Positions 11,721-21,464 are shown, numbered from the stretch's first letter. The stretch: 29,462 bases of DNA from Vitrella brassicaformis (GCA_001179505.1 CDMY01000293.1:102066-131527), one strand, 5' to 3'. Notes: a model not told the origin generated them from the letters alone. Program-made: numbers and translations.

Positions 11721-12132
11721 CACGTCGGTGTCGCTGATGGAAGAGGCCGAGCCGATGGATTGGATGTGCCTTCTCCTCTCCTGCTCTATCTCGAGTGCCC
11801 TCTGCAGCCGCCCCTCCACTCCCCCCAGCTCACCCATACGCCTGTCCTGGTCGTCGCGGATCTGCTGCCGAAGCTGCTTACGCTGCACATCAGACATGCC
11901 AAACACGGTCCCCGTCTGCAGGCAGAAAGATCAAGGAAAGAGAGAAACAAAGAGGCAATCAATGTGTGACTGTCTCACACACCCGTCCGCTCGTCCGGCT
12001 GTCCCGTCTCGGCGGGTTCTCCTCTTCCGTGGGCTCCTCCGCGACGCTGAGAGTCACATTTCTCTGCTCTCTCCTGCGGACCTCGCTCTCGGTTGGGGAG
12101 GACTCGCTCGAGCTCGACGTCGACTGCTTCAT
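4638..12132 (-). CDS. Very large disordered / coiled-coil protein of unknown function
   Basis: I do not recognise it. The exons are 12132-11983, 11915-11724, 11624-11556, 11487-11296, 11225-8148 (3,078 bases), 8065-7859, 7782-6769, 6659-5949, 5878 to about 5636, 5556-5208 and 5131-4638, or about 2,230 residues. Almost all junctions are phase 0. The start is the ATG at 12132 (MKQSTSSSSESSPTE). Most of the chain is low-complexity Ala/Glu/Ser/Pro/Arg with a polyalanine run (10301-10337) and an (Ser-Ala-Arg)n run at about 6994-7055. Three short charged helical segments resemble each other: RRMGELGGVEGRLQRALEIE in exon 2, TIDDKIARAIELERERRKAL in exon 4 and EEDMQSRIQRKIEERKAKV in exon 5. The C-terminal third is basic and Pro-rich, with Tyr-rich stretches such as NTVSAYNQYAYKRRP. 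A cytoskeletal or scaffold role is only a guess. The exon 9 donor is the weakest junction. The span could also hold two genes. Confidence 0.55.
6731..6752. repeat. (GT)n microsatellite in an intron
   Basis: A TC run followed by an uninterrupted GT run lies inside the intron between exons 7 and 8 of the large minus-strand gene. On the coding strand it reads as CA repeats followed by GA repeats, ahead of the acceptor at 6660. Confidence 0.85.
6994..7055. repeat. 9-base tandem coding repeat, (Ser-Ala-Arg)n
   Basis: Degenerate GCTGACCTG-type units repeat about seven times in tandem. On the coding (minus) strand they give repeated Ser-Ala-Arg; on the plus strand the same bases would give Leu-Ala-Asp repeats, which explains a spurious plus-strand open frame here. 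Confidence 0.7.
10301..10337. repeat. GCT/GCTG repeat encoding polyalanine
   Basis: A trinucleotide tract within the 3,078-base exon of the large minus-strand gene encodes a run of Ala. A second, shorter Ala tract in the same exon lies near 11107-11125. Confidence 0.7.
11688..11720. repeat. (GGCT)n tetranucleotide repeat in an intron
   Basis: About seven GGCT units lie directly after the donor site at 11723 of exon 2 of the large minus-strand gene. On the coding strand they read as GCCA repeats, so this intron starts with a tandem array. Confidence 0.8.
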
Positions 12133-12563
12133 CGTGAAGAGAAAGTCAGCTGATGATCACCGAGGCCGATTTCTCCAAGCTGTACGATCTCGGCGCGGCC
12201 TCAGGGGTGACTGCTTGCGAGACCGGTCAGTGCGGCGCGGAGGAAGCCTTTTGGCTCACAGCTCTAATGGGGGTCTCGACAAACGCCTTCCGCCGCGCGT
12301 TGCGGGTCTGCCGGTGATACGATTGGCAACGTCAAATTGCTCACACGGGTGAAAATGTACACTCCCTGGACGTTCTCTGTTCAATGGTGCATGCAGTCTC
12401 GCCCCCAGAGGAGCCCCCCGAGATCGCACGAACGCCAGGGAGCAAAGGGTGTGTCGTAAGGCACACGTGACGGCGAAAAATCGCAAATCTGTAGCGTTTC
12501 GGACCAGTACAGACAGATATCAGATCTCGGGATAGATACGCATCATACATCTGAAGGATCGCA
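12133..12563. other. Intergenic region between two minus-strand genes
   Basis: It lies between the fibrillarin stop codon and the start of the large downstream gene. It should hold the fibrillarin 3' UTR and the promoter of the large gene. The sequence is mixed and mostly not repetitive. No gene, RNA gene or clear promoter element is seen. Confidence 0.5.
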
Positions 12564-14551
12564 TCATTCCGACTTGGCCTTCTTGATGGGCCGGTAGTAG
12601 CCGATCACCTGCCCATGCATGACACACACGCACCACACCGAGACGGGCATGATGGTGTGTCTTGCTGTGCACGCGTGTGTGTCTGATACCTACCACAGCG
12701 TGGTCCCGATGGTATGGCTCGAGTGTGATCTGTTCTCTTGGCTTGCACTGGGCCTTCTTGAGTTTGTCCACCTCAGCTACATACATACACACAGGCACAG
12801 GCAGGGAGGGAGGGAACCGATAGGTGTGCTCTTTCTCCCTTGTGCAGTGCAGTGCAGTGCAGTGTGTATGTGTGTGCGTACCAGCAAACACGACCTCTGG
12901 CTTGGCAGTGGAGTCCACGCAGTTGGCCTGCAGGAATCCATAACATGACACACACACACACACACACATATCCATGGGCAGGATGGCTCCCTCAGCCCCT
13001 CCCCTCCACTACCCTGCCCTGCCCTGCCCACGTATTTCTGTCGTGTGTGTGTTGTGTGGGCGAGGTACCTTTATGGAGATGACGTAGCCTCCGCCCTCCT
13101 TCAGGAACATCTCGGCGTTCAGCGCCACAATGCGGGCCTGATCGTCCGTCCATCCACCGATGCACCAGACAAACAGACAGACAGACAGACAGACCGACAG
13201 ACAGACAGACAGACAGAATCCATCAGAACATTTGCATTAGTGTGCCTGACTTCACCTGTTTCACCTACCGACCTGGTCGGGCTGTGCCACGTCGGCAAAG
13301 ATGGCGTCGACCATTCCCACCAACATGCGGTACCTCAGTGGGAATCTCGCGTCCTCGACGATTGGAATGATGTTGGGCCGCTTCTTGGCCTGAGAGAGGG
13401 AGCACAAAGGCTAAACAGCGCTAGGCAGGTGTGTGTTGCTGTGTGCAGTGTTAGTGACGCCACTGACCATGTTGGTGAGGTCCCTCCCTGATCGGTGAGA
13501 GAACTCCACAGCGTACACCACACCGCTCTGACCGAAGGAAAGAAACAAAGTGAAGTGCGTCCAAGTGTCATGCGTGTCACGTGTGTGTTGGATGGGATGG
13601 CTGCAGGCAATTGGCTGACTGACCTCTCCAACCATATCCGACACATGCGAGACAGTCGTCCCCGACGCAGCACCTGCACGACGCACATACACGCCGAGGT
13701 AAGGTAACCAACCCGGGATCGATAGAAGACACACATCACATCGATAGGCTTGTTTCCTCCGTATGTACCCAGGTAGAGCACTTTGGAGCCGGGCTTGATG
13801 GGCATGTGCTCAACACCACCTGCACACACGGACACAGCACACACGCCACGCCATATGGCTACACTCAGTGTTTGTGAGCATGTGAAAGAATCTTCGTAGC
13901 TCACCGAGGATGGTCGCCCCAAGCTTGGACCGGAATGGATTCCACACACGGTACTCGATCTTCTCGCCTTCTTGCTGGCCACCCACAGCACAGACAGACA
14001 CACAAGTCCACTTTGATCCAGGGAGGGAGGGAGCCATTTGTGCAGTGAGGGCGTCACCTCGACAGCCATTCTCTTCTCGCCGTAGACGGACTCGCCGGGC
14101 ACGAGATTGCGCGTCACGAGGGCATCGGCCTTGCCCTTGGCCATGAACACGCCCGCATGTCTGTGCGGCTCTATGATGACGCTCCCCCCTCCCCCTCCCC
14201 TGCCGCCTGGTCCTCCCCTGCCGCCTCGCCCGCCACCACGACCGCCTCTCCCACGACCTGACACACACAAACACACAAACACAAGCACACATCGAGTGAC
14301 ATTCATGACGCAACACGCGGGAGCTTTTTGTGCCTCATTCTTTTCACCACCGGGTGATCCTCTCCCTCTGCCGCCGAAGCTCCCTCCTCTGCCTCCCCTG
14401 CCGCCTGGTCCTCCCCTGCCTCGCCCACCACGATCACCACCACCACGGCCGCGGCCGCCTCCACGCCCACCGCCTGACCTCACACATCAATCACACAATG
14501 GATGAATTGGTGGAGCAGATGGGCCTCAGCATGTTGTTGCTTACGCATCAT
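12564..14551 (-). CDS. Fibrillarin, box C/D snoRNP 2'-O-methyltransferase
   Basis: Fibrillarin (Nop1/FBL) transfers methyl groups from AdoMet to rRNA 2'-hydroxyls in the nucleolus, guided by box C/D snoRNAs. Twelve exons join in phase: 14551-14545, 14473-14348, 14257-14058, 13974-13905, 13819-13769, 13673-13624, 13527-13468, 13389-13273, 13137-13069, 12927-12882, 12776-12694 and 12608-12564, giving 307 residues against about 320 in animals. The N-terminus is a Gly/Arg-rich (GAR) domain. Then come EPHRHAGVF, the [11 protein letters not shown] segment, the AdoMet site [47 protein letters not shown] and YHRDHAVV. These include the Asp, Lys and His of the catalytic group known from archaeal fibrillarin. 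The first exon codes only MM plus one base. The frame cannot start at 14483, because the codon there is GTG just inside the intron. All family motifs are intact. Confidence 0.95.
12946..12969. repeat. (CA)n microsatellite in a fibrillarin intron
   Basis: An uninterrupted CA tract sits in the intron between fibrillarin exons 9 and 10; on the coding strand it is GT. A short GTGCA repeat (12841-12863) lies in the next intron. Confidence 0.85.
13173..13217. repeat. (CAGA)n tetranucleotide repeat
   Basis: About ten CAGA units with one CCGA interruption lie in the intron between fibrillarin exons 8 and 9. The same unit recurs at about 18488-18513 and 25565-25589, so it is a dispersed repeat type of this genome. 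Confidence 0.85.
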
Positions 14552-14719
14552 CGTGAATCCCGCAGCGATGGACTCTCTACCGTTCCTGTGCAGTCGTGTG
14601 CTTCTGTTGCAGTCCAGATCACAGCCCTGTGTTTTTTTCTCCGTTCCTGCGAGCTTTGCCTATTTGCGAGCTTGAAAGCGGCGAAGGGGAAAAGGTGAAG
14701 ACGCGGGTACCGTGCGACA
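14552..14719. promoter_or_regulatory. Divergent promoter region, fibrillarin / DUF1997 gene
   Basis: The start codons of the divergent fibrillarin and DUF1997 genes are 168 bases apart. The stretch is non-repetitive, with a short T run near 14633. By position it should carry both promoters. No known core element is recognised. Confidence 0.4.
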
Positions 14720-16347
14720 ATGGGGCGAGGCTCAGTGAGACTGCGGGTGATGCTTCTCAAGTTGACGCTTCTCGGGCTGTGGCCATCTCCCGCGTTGCAC
14801 AAGGGATGGGCAGCAGCAGCCGTCCGTCAACCATCGCCGCACTCTGCTTATCTCCCCTCATCGCCTCGCCCACGACCGTCCTTGATCTCTCGCGTCCAGC
14901 AGCACGGCCTCCGAAGACGGCCACCATCCCGCCTTGCCATGATGAGCAAGAACGACATCACCGACAGGTTCATGTGGCAGGGAGAGAACATCCAGTTCGG
15001 CGTCGTGCGCACACTCGAGATCCCGGTCCCACTTGCCCTCCCTCCCACCTTCCCCGACTCAGCAGACGTGCAGGCCCTGGTCAGCCGGTACTTCGATGAC
15101 CCAGGCCGCTTCCTCCGCGTGTTGTGGAACAAACGCTACTTGGAACACTTGGGTGGCGAACGGTGGCTCGTCGGCTTACCCAGGTGGGTGGGTGAGGTGA
15201 CGACACACACGGCCGTACGGGGCCAGCCCGCCCACCCACCCGCAAGTCACTCTCTCTCTCTTTCTCTCTGTGTGCAGGCTGAAGTTCCTGAACGTGGCAT
15301 TACCGTCCCCCGACATAGAGGTGTCTGTGTGGAAGGAGGGCGACTTTCTGCGTGTGACGAGTCACGGTGTGTCGTTCTCGAGGGAGGGTGGGGCGGCCAG
15401 CGGGCGGATGGAAAGCTTCAATGTGGAGGTTGATGGCTATTTGGATGCGGACGTGCAGTCCCCTGAAATGGCGGTCTTCAACGCTCAGATCGGTGAGGCA
15501 GCGCAGTGAGGGAGGAGCACACCACACCCATCGTCTGTCTGTCACTTGTGCTTGTTGGTTGGTGCATTGGTGCCAACAGGGTTCACGTGTTCCTCTCGGC
15601 TGCCGTCCTTCCTGCGCTTCACGCCTGAGGACATTATGCGGACGGGCGCCTCGGCCGTCAACCGGCAGATTCTCAACTTTGCCACACGGAAGCTTGAGAA
15701 ATCGCTGCAGAAGGACTTCCTCATGTGGCTCGATCAAGAGACGCAAGAGCCGCAGGAGGCCGTTGCTGATGGCGACGTGACCCATGGGGAGGAGAAACAG
15801 GCAGCCCCATCTCTACCTCTCGCCCCTGCGTCTCTTGCTTCCACCACGTACGACGACCTGCCGCCTCGGCGTGCAGATGATGTTCTTGTGGCTGAGGAGG
15901 GCGTGGCAATCCCAACTTTTGACAGAGATGGAAGCAGCGACGCTGTTCCCGTCATGCCGATGTCAGACACTGTTCTTGCGTATGAGAGGCCACTGAGCGG
16001 CGAGCAGTGGGCCGACCTCAGTGTGCCCATTTCCTCCAGTGTGCGGCGCGTTCGGTCGAGAAGCCGGGTCAACATTGCCAACAGGGTGAGTGAGCTTGAG
16101 TCCCACCAAGACGCATTCACGCGCTCACACGTCTATCTATCGGAGCACTTCGGCTGTTTGGTTTGGTTGTTGTTTCTTTCAGGCGTTCCAATGGTCAGAT
16201 TCATCGCCACGGTCGGATGCTGCGCGACGACCTGACACCTTGCTGGGCGGCGACTACGGAGATGATGACAGTGACGCCGATGGCATTAGTGTGGTGGATG
16301 TGACCATTGAGGAGGAGGAGACCCTCGCCGTCTACCTCAGGCGATGA
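14720..16347 (+). CDS. DUF1997-family protein, probably plastid-targeted
   Basis: The exons 14720-15183, 15278-15492, 15580-16085 and 16183-16347 join in phase to 449 residues. The N-terminus has a hydrophobic core (VMLLKLTLLGLW) followed by about 50 residues rich in Ser, Arg and Pro. That is the pattern of a signal peptide plus transit peptide used for complex plastids. Residues of about 90-260 match my memory of DUF1997, a family of unknown function in cyanobacteria and plastid-bearing eukaryotes: a 'FLRVLWNKRYLEHLGGERW' block, a beta-rich middle, a 'FTPEDIMRTGASAVNRQIL' block and a helical 'FATRKLEKSLQKDF' segment. The C-terminal 190 residues are acidic, disordered and outside the domain. 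A later in-frame Met (MMSKNDITDRF, 14939) would give a cytosolic form. No catalytic residues can be assigned. Confidence 0.7.
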
Positions 16348-17183
16348 CCGATGATGTGCGGGGCGTGTATGCGGCTGCTCGTGTAAATGGGGTGGCTGCA
16401 TAGTCAGCGAGATACAAGGTCTTCCCTTCTGCATGAGCTGGTCTTCCACACACACCGTCCATCCATCCATCCATCCCGCCTGCCTAGTCATTGCGCACAT
16501 GTGTGGATACCATGAGTATGTATGTGTTTTCTGTGGTATATTGGTCAGGTGCCGCCATTTTTCCACGGCACGGCACCAGTCAGTGGCTGGCTGGACAACA
16601 GACAGACTAAAGATGAAGAGAGAGTAGCGACGGACGGAGAGGCGTGTCGTTTGACACGATTGACACCGTAGATAGGGGAATGTAGATGGATGGATGGATG
16701 CTGCTAGCATCCGTCCGTCTTGTGTGTACAGATTTTTGTCACCCTCATTGAATGGAATGGACGGCTGGCCTGTACAGGTTTTGCTAGCGGGACACTGACA
16801 ACTAACTGGACGGGCAATGATCATGGGGGCGGGGCGGGAAGACGATGTGTATGTGTAAGTGTCCTGCCAAGGATCGAATTGTTCACACGTCATTCACCAT
16901 CAGCTGGTGGATGTGCAGCCAGCCAGACAGACGTTTTTGTGTGTAGTCTCGTGTGCTGTTAGTGCGTGGTGTCTCAGCGATTTCAGCGATTTCGCTGCGT
17001 GTGCAGGATTGCGTGGGATAGATGGATGACTGGGTGGACACGACACCATCATGTGCTGCGTGTATGCCCAAAGGGCAAGACAGCTCCTCATAAAGTCAAC
17101 AGACAGACACTGACATGAATGAATGGTATGCTCACGTGGTACACCCCTCCCAACACTCACTCACCACATCACCCAGCCATCCG
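16348..17183. other. Convergent intergenic region with dispersed short repeats
   Basis: This 836-base stretch separates two convergent stop codons. It contains CCAT/GGAT runs (about 16458-16476 and 16687-16701), a repeated TTTCAGCGAT motif near 16979-16995, and otherwise mixed sequence. The open frames here are short and rich in repeat-encoded residues. No gene or RNA gene is supported. Confidence 0.5.
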
Positions 17184-17935
17184 TCAATCGGCAGCCTGCG
17201 CCTGCTTCTGTATTGCGAATATCCGCTCCTGCAGCCACGCCAGCGCCTTAGGCCACTCCTCGTCCCCATCCCCCTTCTTGACGTCCATGGCAAAACACTT
17301 GAGCCGCATCTGCACACTTCGCGGCAGGTTGTGCAGCCCCAGCTTGGCCGCCATCTCCTCAATCGTCGGCACCGGCTGCCCCACGGCCAAGCTGGCCGGG
17401 GCCTGCGACAGTGACAAAGTGCTCTGGAAAGCGACGGTTGAGTGCTGCCCGGCCCCCGGCATCATCGGGCGGCCGAAGGTGTTCATCAGCACGCAGAAGG
17501 CCGCCTCTCTGAGCTCGTCCTCATGCACGAGGATGCGGATGTGCTCGCCGGCCTGGCGGATCTTCTTGGGGTTCATTTCGACCATCGATACGACGAATAT
17601 GACGGCGGAGACCTTGATGTAGCGGTAGAAGGCCGGCCAGAGGGCCTGCATGGCGTCTGCCCCCGGGACGTCCCACATGCCGAAGCGCATGCCCCGCTTG
17701 TTGAACTCCTCATAGTGGTAGCCCTTGGTCGGCGTGGGGATCTTCTGTGCTATGTCCTGCTCGGCCCACCCTGCAGACACGTGCACAAACAGGCATTGCC
17801 GGAGGCAGACACCCTTTCTTCCTCACACACACCTGGTATCTTGAGCTTGTAGAGGAGGGTGGTTTTGCCACTGCCGCTCAGCCCCAGGATGAGAATCTGG
17901 TGCAAATGATCACCGCCCGGCACGCAGTTCCCCAT
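17184..17935 (-). CDS. Arf-like small GTPase family protein with degenerate motifs
   Basis: Two exons (17935-17833 and 17770-17184) join in phase 1 to give 229 residues. The protein starts MGNC, a good N-myristoylation signal with a nearby Cys for palmitoylation. An intact P-loop, GLSGSGKTT, lies at residues 18-26, spaced as in the Arf/Sar/SRPRB group. Switch I has Thr in PTPTKGYHYEEF. The Arf signature WDVGGQ reads WDVPGA (residues 67-72), so the hydrolytic Gln is replaced by Ala. The NKxD guanine motif reads NTFG. In Arf proteins these two sites drive hydrolysis and guanine specificity, so the protein may bind nucleotide weakly and act as a membrane-anchored scaffold; that is inference. Insertions around residues 150-190 make it longer than the usual 180 residues. 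The start lies 55 bases from the divergent porphobilinogen synthase leader. Confidence 0.75.
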
Positions 17936-17990
17936 TGCCGTCTCCTCAACCCCCAGTCTCCCCCGCTTCGAGCTCGCACTGTGGTCTGGG
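17936..17990. promoter_or_regulatory. 55-base divergent promoter region
   Basis: If the plastid leader model of the next gene is right, only 55 bases separate two divergent start codons, leaving room for two very short 5' UTRs and one shared core promoter. The stretch is pyrimidine-rich on the plus strand (CCCCCAGTCTCCCCCGCTTC). No TATA-like sequence is present. Confidence 0.4.
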
Positions 17991-19591
17991 ATGGAGCTCC
18001 CGGCAGCGCTTATTGGCGTCTCCCTCTTGCAGCTCTTGCTGCCATCTGACGCATTTGTTAGTTACTCTCCGCATTCACTCAGAAGGTCACCGTACACAGA
18101 CACCAAGATGCGTAGATCTGCCACTCCCTATGCGTGATCCATGCATCAATCATTCAGGCGGAATGCAGACACAAAGCGTCGGACTCCCCATCGAAGCGCC
18201 CTTCACGCATCTGCTGACACACACCCGGTGATCAATGGCTCTGAAAAAGGACACATCAAAGCGATGAATGACGGACGGGTGGCCATGTCTGCAGCCTCCA
18301 CACGACCCCTATTGCGAGAGCGGTCCCCTTCTGAGAAACAACAAGGGCGAGCCATGGGTCGCTCAGCGCAACCGGCCTCGGCGCAACCGCAAGTCGGCTG
18401 TGATCCGGCGGATGGTGCAGGAGGCCATCGTGCGACCATCCAACTTCATCTACCCCCTCTTCATCCACGAAGGGGTAAGCACGACAACACAGACAGACAG
18501 ACAGACAGACAGGCAGCCAAGACAGGCAGGCAGGCAGGAGGGAGGGAGCCAGGCACGTGTGTGTGTGTGGCTCGGTGGTGGTAGGAGTCTGATGAGGCGA
18601 TAGCGTCGATGCCTGGGTGCAGTCGGCTGAGTGCTGGGTCGGTGCTCAAGGAGGTGGAGGACGCCATGCAGTATGGCGTCAAGACATTCATCCTCTTCCC
18701 GAAGATCCCCGACCAACTCAAGTCCAACTATGGTGAGTTTAGCGAGCCCACACGCCCCACAGTGTCATCCACAGACGCGGACATCTGTGTTTCGTCCCGT
18801 CAGCTGATGAGTGCTACAATCCAGAGGGTCTGGTGCCACGCACCGTGCGCGCAATCAAGGACAAGTTCCCCGAAGCCATGGTGTGCACTGACATCGCCCT
18901 GGACCCCTACTCGGACCAGGGGCACGACGGAGTGGTCGAGAACGGCCAAATACTCAACGACCACACCATTGCACAGCTCTGCAAACAGGTTGGCGAGGCG
19001 CACATTTTGTCAAACAACAAGTTGCCCTCACTTCCCGTCGTCCTTCAGGCAGCGTGCCAGGCCCGCGCCGGCAGTGACGTGGTCGCGCCCAGCGACATGA
19101 TGGACGGCCGTGTGGGCGCCATCCGGGACGCACTCGACAGCGAGGGTCACATCACCACCTCCATCATGGCCTACACGGCCAAGTACGCGTCGGCCTTCTA
19201 CGGCCCCTTTCGCGACGCTCTCGACTCGCACCCCGGCTTCGGCGACAAGAAGACCTACCAGCAGGACCCAGCCAACGGGCGGGAGGCACTCATCGAAACC
19301 GCGCTAGACGTGTCTGAGGGCGCGGACATCCTGATGGTCAAGCCAGGCATGCCCTACCTGGATGTGGTGCTGCGTCTGCGTGCGGCGACCGACCTGCCCG
19401 TGGCCGTGTACCACGTGTCTGGCGAGTACGCCATGCTCAGGGCGGCGAGCGAGCGGGGATGGCTGGACGAGAAGAAGAGCGTCATGGAGGCCATGACGTG
19501 CTTCAAGCGGGCGGGGGCCGACATCATCCTCACCTACTTTGCCAAGAATTGCGCGAAGTGGATTGCGCAGGATGGGGAGCCATGCTACTGA
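17991..19591 (+). CDS. hemB: Porphobilinogen synthase (delta-aminolevulinate dehydratase), plastid type
   Basis: The enzyme condenses two 5-aminolevulinate molecules to porphobilinogen in heme and chlorophyll synthesis. Exons 17991-18085, 18158-18227, 18295-18474, 18585-18732, 18804-18988 and 19049-19591 give 406 residues. The enzyme body, from about residue 75, is unmistakable. The catalytic lysines are K271 (MAYTAKYASAFYGPFR) and Schiff-base K324 (LMVKPGMPYLD), and APSDMMDGR is intact. The metal site reads TDIALDPYSDQGHDG: Asp/Ala replace the zinc Cys residues of animals, as in plant and algal Mg-type enzymes. The leader MELPAALIGVSLLQLLLPSD is a signal peptide, followed by Ala then Phe and a basic Ser/Arg-rich stretch, the pattern for complex plastids. 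The first two exons are a by-eye model that joins in phase. If wrong, the sure part starts by 18295. The 60-base intron 18989-19048 has no in-frame stop and a weak GTTGGC donor, but the family alignment requires its removal. Confidence 0.93.
18488..18513. repeat. (CAGA)n repeat in an intron
   Basis: A CAGA array followed by GGCAGGCAGG sits in the intron between exons 3 and 4 of the porphobilinogen synthase gene. It matches the unit found in a fibrillarin intron and downstream of LSM12. Confidence 0.8.
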
Positions 19592-20113
19592 CTGATGAGG
19601 GAACGATGAGGGGAGGCCGGCGACATAGGCAAGACAAACAGACGCGAGTGATTTTTCAATGAGCGAGGGGAGGGAGAGAGGAGAATGAATGGCATTCGCA
19701 ATGCCAACCGATAGGTCGGTGTGATGAGGCGTTTTTGGTGGTTGGTCGGTTGATCTGTCGATTTGTCTGTGACGCGACTGTGGGGTCTTTTAAGAGTAGG
19801 CCGTTCACTTGTTCGGTGCTGGTGGGGAGGCCTGTGGATGGATGACTAGGTTGTCTCTTGCATGATGGCATGCATTCAGCGTGACTCGAGGACAGGCAGG
19901 TGGAGGTGGGGGGGATGATGAATGAATGACATCACGTACGAAGCGATGAACGTTAAGTCCATCAAGCAAGTCATCTCCAGTTAGATCATTGTACAACCAG
20001 GACGAGAGAGAAGCAGCACACAGCGTCACAAACGTTGACAACACGCAGATAGTATTGTCATCGACAGGTCTCATCAACAGCCGCACACAGAATGGCCTCG
20101 ATAGGTCTGTCAT
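19592..20113. other. Convergent intergenic region, no gene seen
   Basis: It lies between the stop codons of porphobilinogen synthase and Tim9. It contains GGTTGGTCGGTTGATC-like degenerate repeats near 19738-19757 and GAATGA repeats near 19917-19928. It should hold two 3' UTRs; no further coding signal is seen. Confidence 0.5.
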
Positions 20114-20607
20114 TCATTGTGAGGGCGGCGTCGCCTGCTGCATGTTCTTCTCCTGGAACCTGGTCCCTATCCGTTGCGAGAAGGCCATGAACTTGGTCAC
20201 GCACCGCTCGATGCACCCCGTTTCGGCCTTCTCGAGGTCCTTCGCGCGGAAGTGTGTGATGCACTCGTTGAAGCACCGCTCGACGAGGCCGTTGTATGTG
20301 TTGAGGGAGTCCTGCATCTGCATGTCGTTGAGCTTGCCCAGCACCTGCTGCTTCTGCCCTTCATTGAGGTGCTCCACATCCAACATGCTGAACAATGAAG
20401 AGAAGAAGCAACCAAAGAAAGGGTTGTGAGAAGGTCCACTTGGACCATTCCTCCGAAGCTTGCTTACTTCTGCATCTTGATCTCTAAGTCAGCTGACAGA
20501 TCTCGGCTTGTCAAGGCAGATCTGGCCTGTAGAAGTCGATTGACGCACTCGGGATGATAGACTTACCCGTGCGAGCTTGGGGCACGCTGCAGTGGGGCCA
20601 GTTGCAT
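20114..20607 (-). CDS. Mitochondrial intermembrane-space chaperone Tim9
   Basis: Small Tim proteins escort hydrophobic precursors across the mitochondrial intermembrane space as hexamers. The body carries the twin CX3C motif, CFNEC and CIERC, separated by 15 residues, which form two disulfides in this family. The following segment FMAFSQRIGTRFQEKNMQQ matches Tim9 rather than Tim10 or Tim8, as does the preceding TYN before the first CX3C. The best model has three exons in phase, 20607-20567, 20521-20468 and 20387-20114 (122 residues), with a 45-residue N-terminal part that is longer than the usual 90-residue protein. A two-exon alternative starts at the ATG at 20475 and gives 93 residues (MQNMLDVEHL...); the sequence cannot decide between them. 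There is no cleavable presequence, as expected for a protein imported by the Mia40 route. Confidence 0.88.
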
Positions 20608-21464
20608 CCCTTTGGTCGCAATGCTGGAGATGCTTATTTTAGGAGGACTGTCAGACGCCTCACTGGTGAGCCAACGCCGTGAAGAAACGCTTGAATCGAC
20701 GAATCGGCGGGGTTCTTTGTGTGTGTGTGTGTGCGTGTGTGTGACCGTCTGTGTGTCTGTCGGCACGTGTGCAGAACTTTGGGATCACGGTGCTCTTCTG
20801 GATGAGTGTTGGCAACGTAATCGTCGTCCTGCCCCATCTGGAGGAGTGGATGAGGTCAAGGCCGCAGCCTGACGAGTGGTGAGCTAGCTGCCCATGAGCC
20901 ACAAGAAGGTGATTCAGACGGGGCGTCCCTTTGCTTGGTCCATCGATATTTGCTGTCGATCCGCTTTGTCGATGAATGTCTGCCTTTCGCTTTGTGCCTT
21001 ATCCGGGTCCGATCCAGAGAGCACCCGTGCATCCATCCATTCATTGTGATGATTCACGGAGAGGCTGCGGAGAGGCTCAAGAGAGCTAGCCCAGCACGCA
21101 GGGCGGTTGATTGCCCTCATCAATATTGATATCGTTTTGTCCCCCCACTGATTCGTTGACTCATTCATCGACTCATTCATTCACTTCCTGGCTATTCTCG
21201 AGTCTGTTTCAATGAGAAGGAGTCAGAACGTGTTACTGAGCAGACCCCTCCAGCACATGCGCTGATGAACAAGTGCTCTATAGTAGATGAGACATGAAGT
21301 GGTCAAGACACAATCCGAGCGAGACGTTCACACGAGCATTAGACGTTCAGGGCCAATGTCCAATCGCACACAGACAGACACCAACACATATACACGACGC
21401 ATGCGTCCGTCCGTCCGTCCGTCCGTGAGGCCCTAGCTACCCAGCTGCCAGTTACGTCGATCTC
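20608..21464. other. Intergenic region between Tim9 and ARO, no gene seen
   Basis: The 857 bases lie between two minus-strand genes and should hold the Tim9 promoter and the ARO 3' UTR. They contain a GT tract (20716-20743), CATTCATTCA-like repeats (21154-21183) and a CCGT array (21404-21426). Open frames here are short, lack splice-consistent neighbours and have no family pattern. Confidence 0.5.
21404..21426. repeat. (CCGT)n tetranucleotide repeat
   Basis: About five perfect GTCC/CCGT units lie 38 bases past the ARO stop codon, in its likely 3' UTR. Confidence 0.85.

Noticed and set aside
13335-14483. Single 382-codon frame as an unspliced fibrillarin-like protein
   Set aside because: It reads through several introns and replaces conserved fibrillarin blocks with repeat-encoded sequence. 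The spliced model restores all family motifs.
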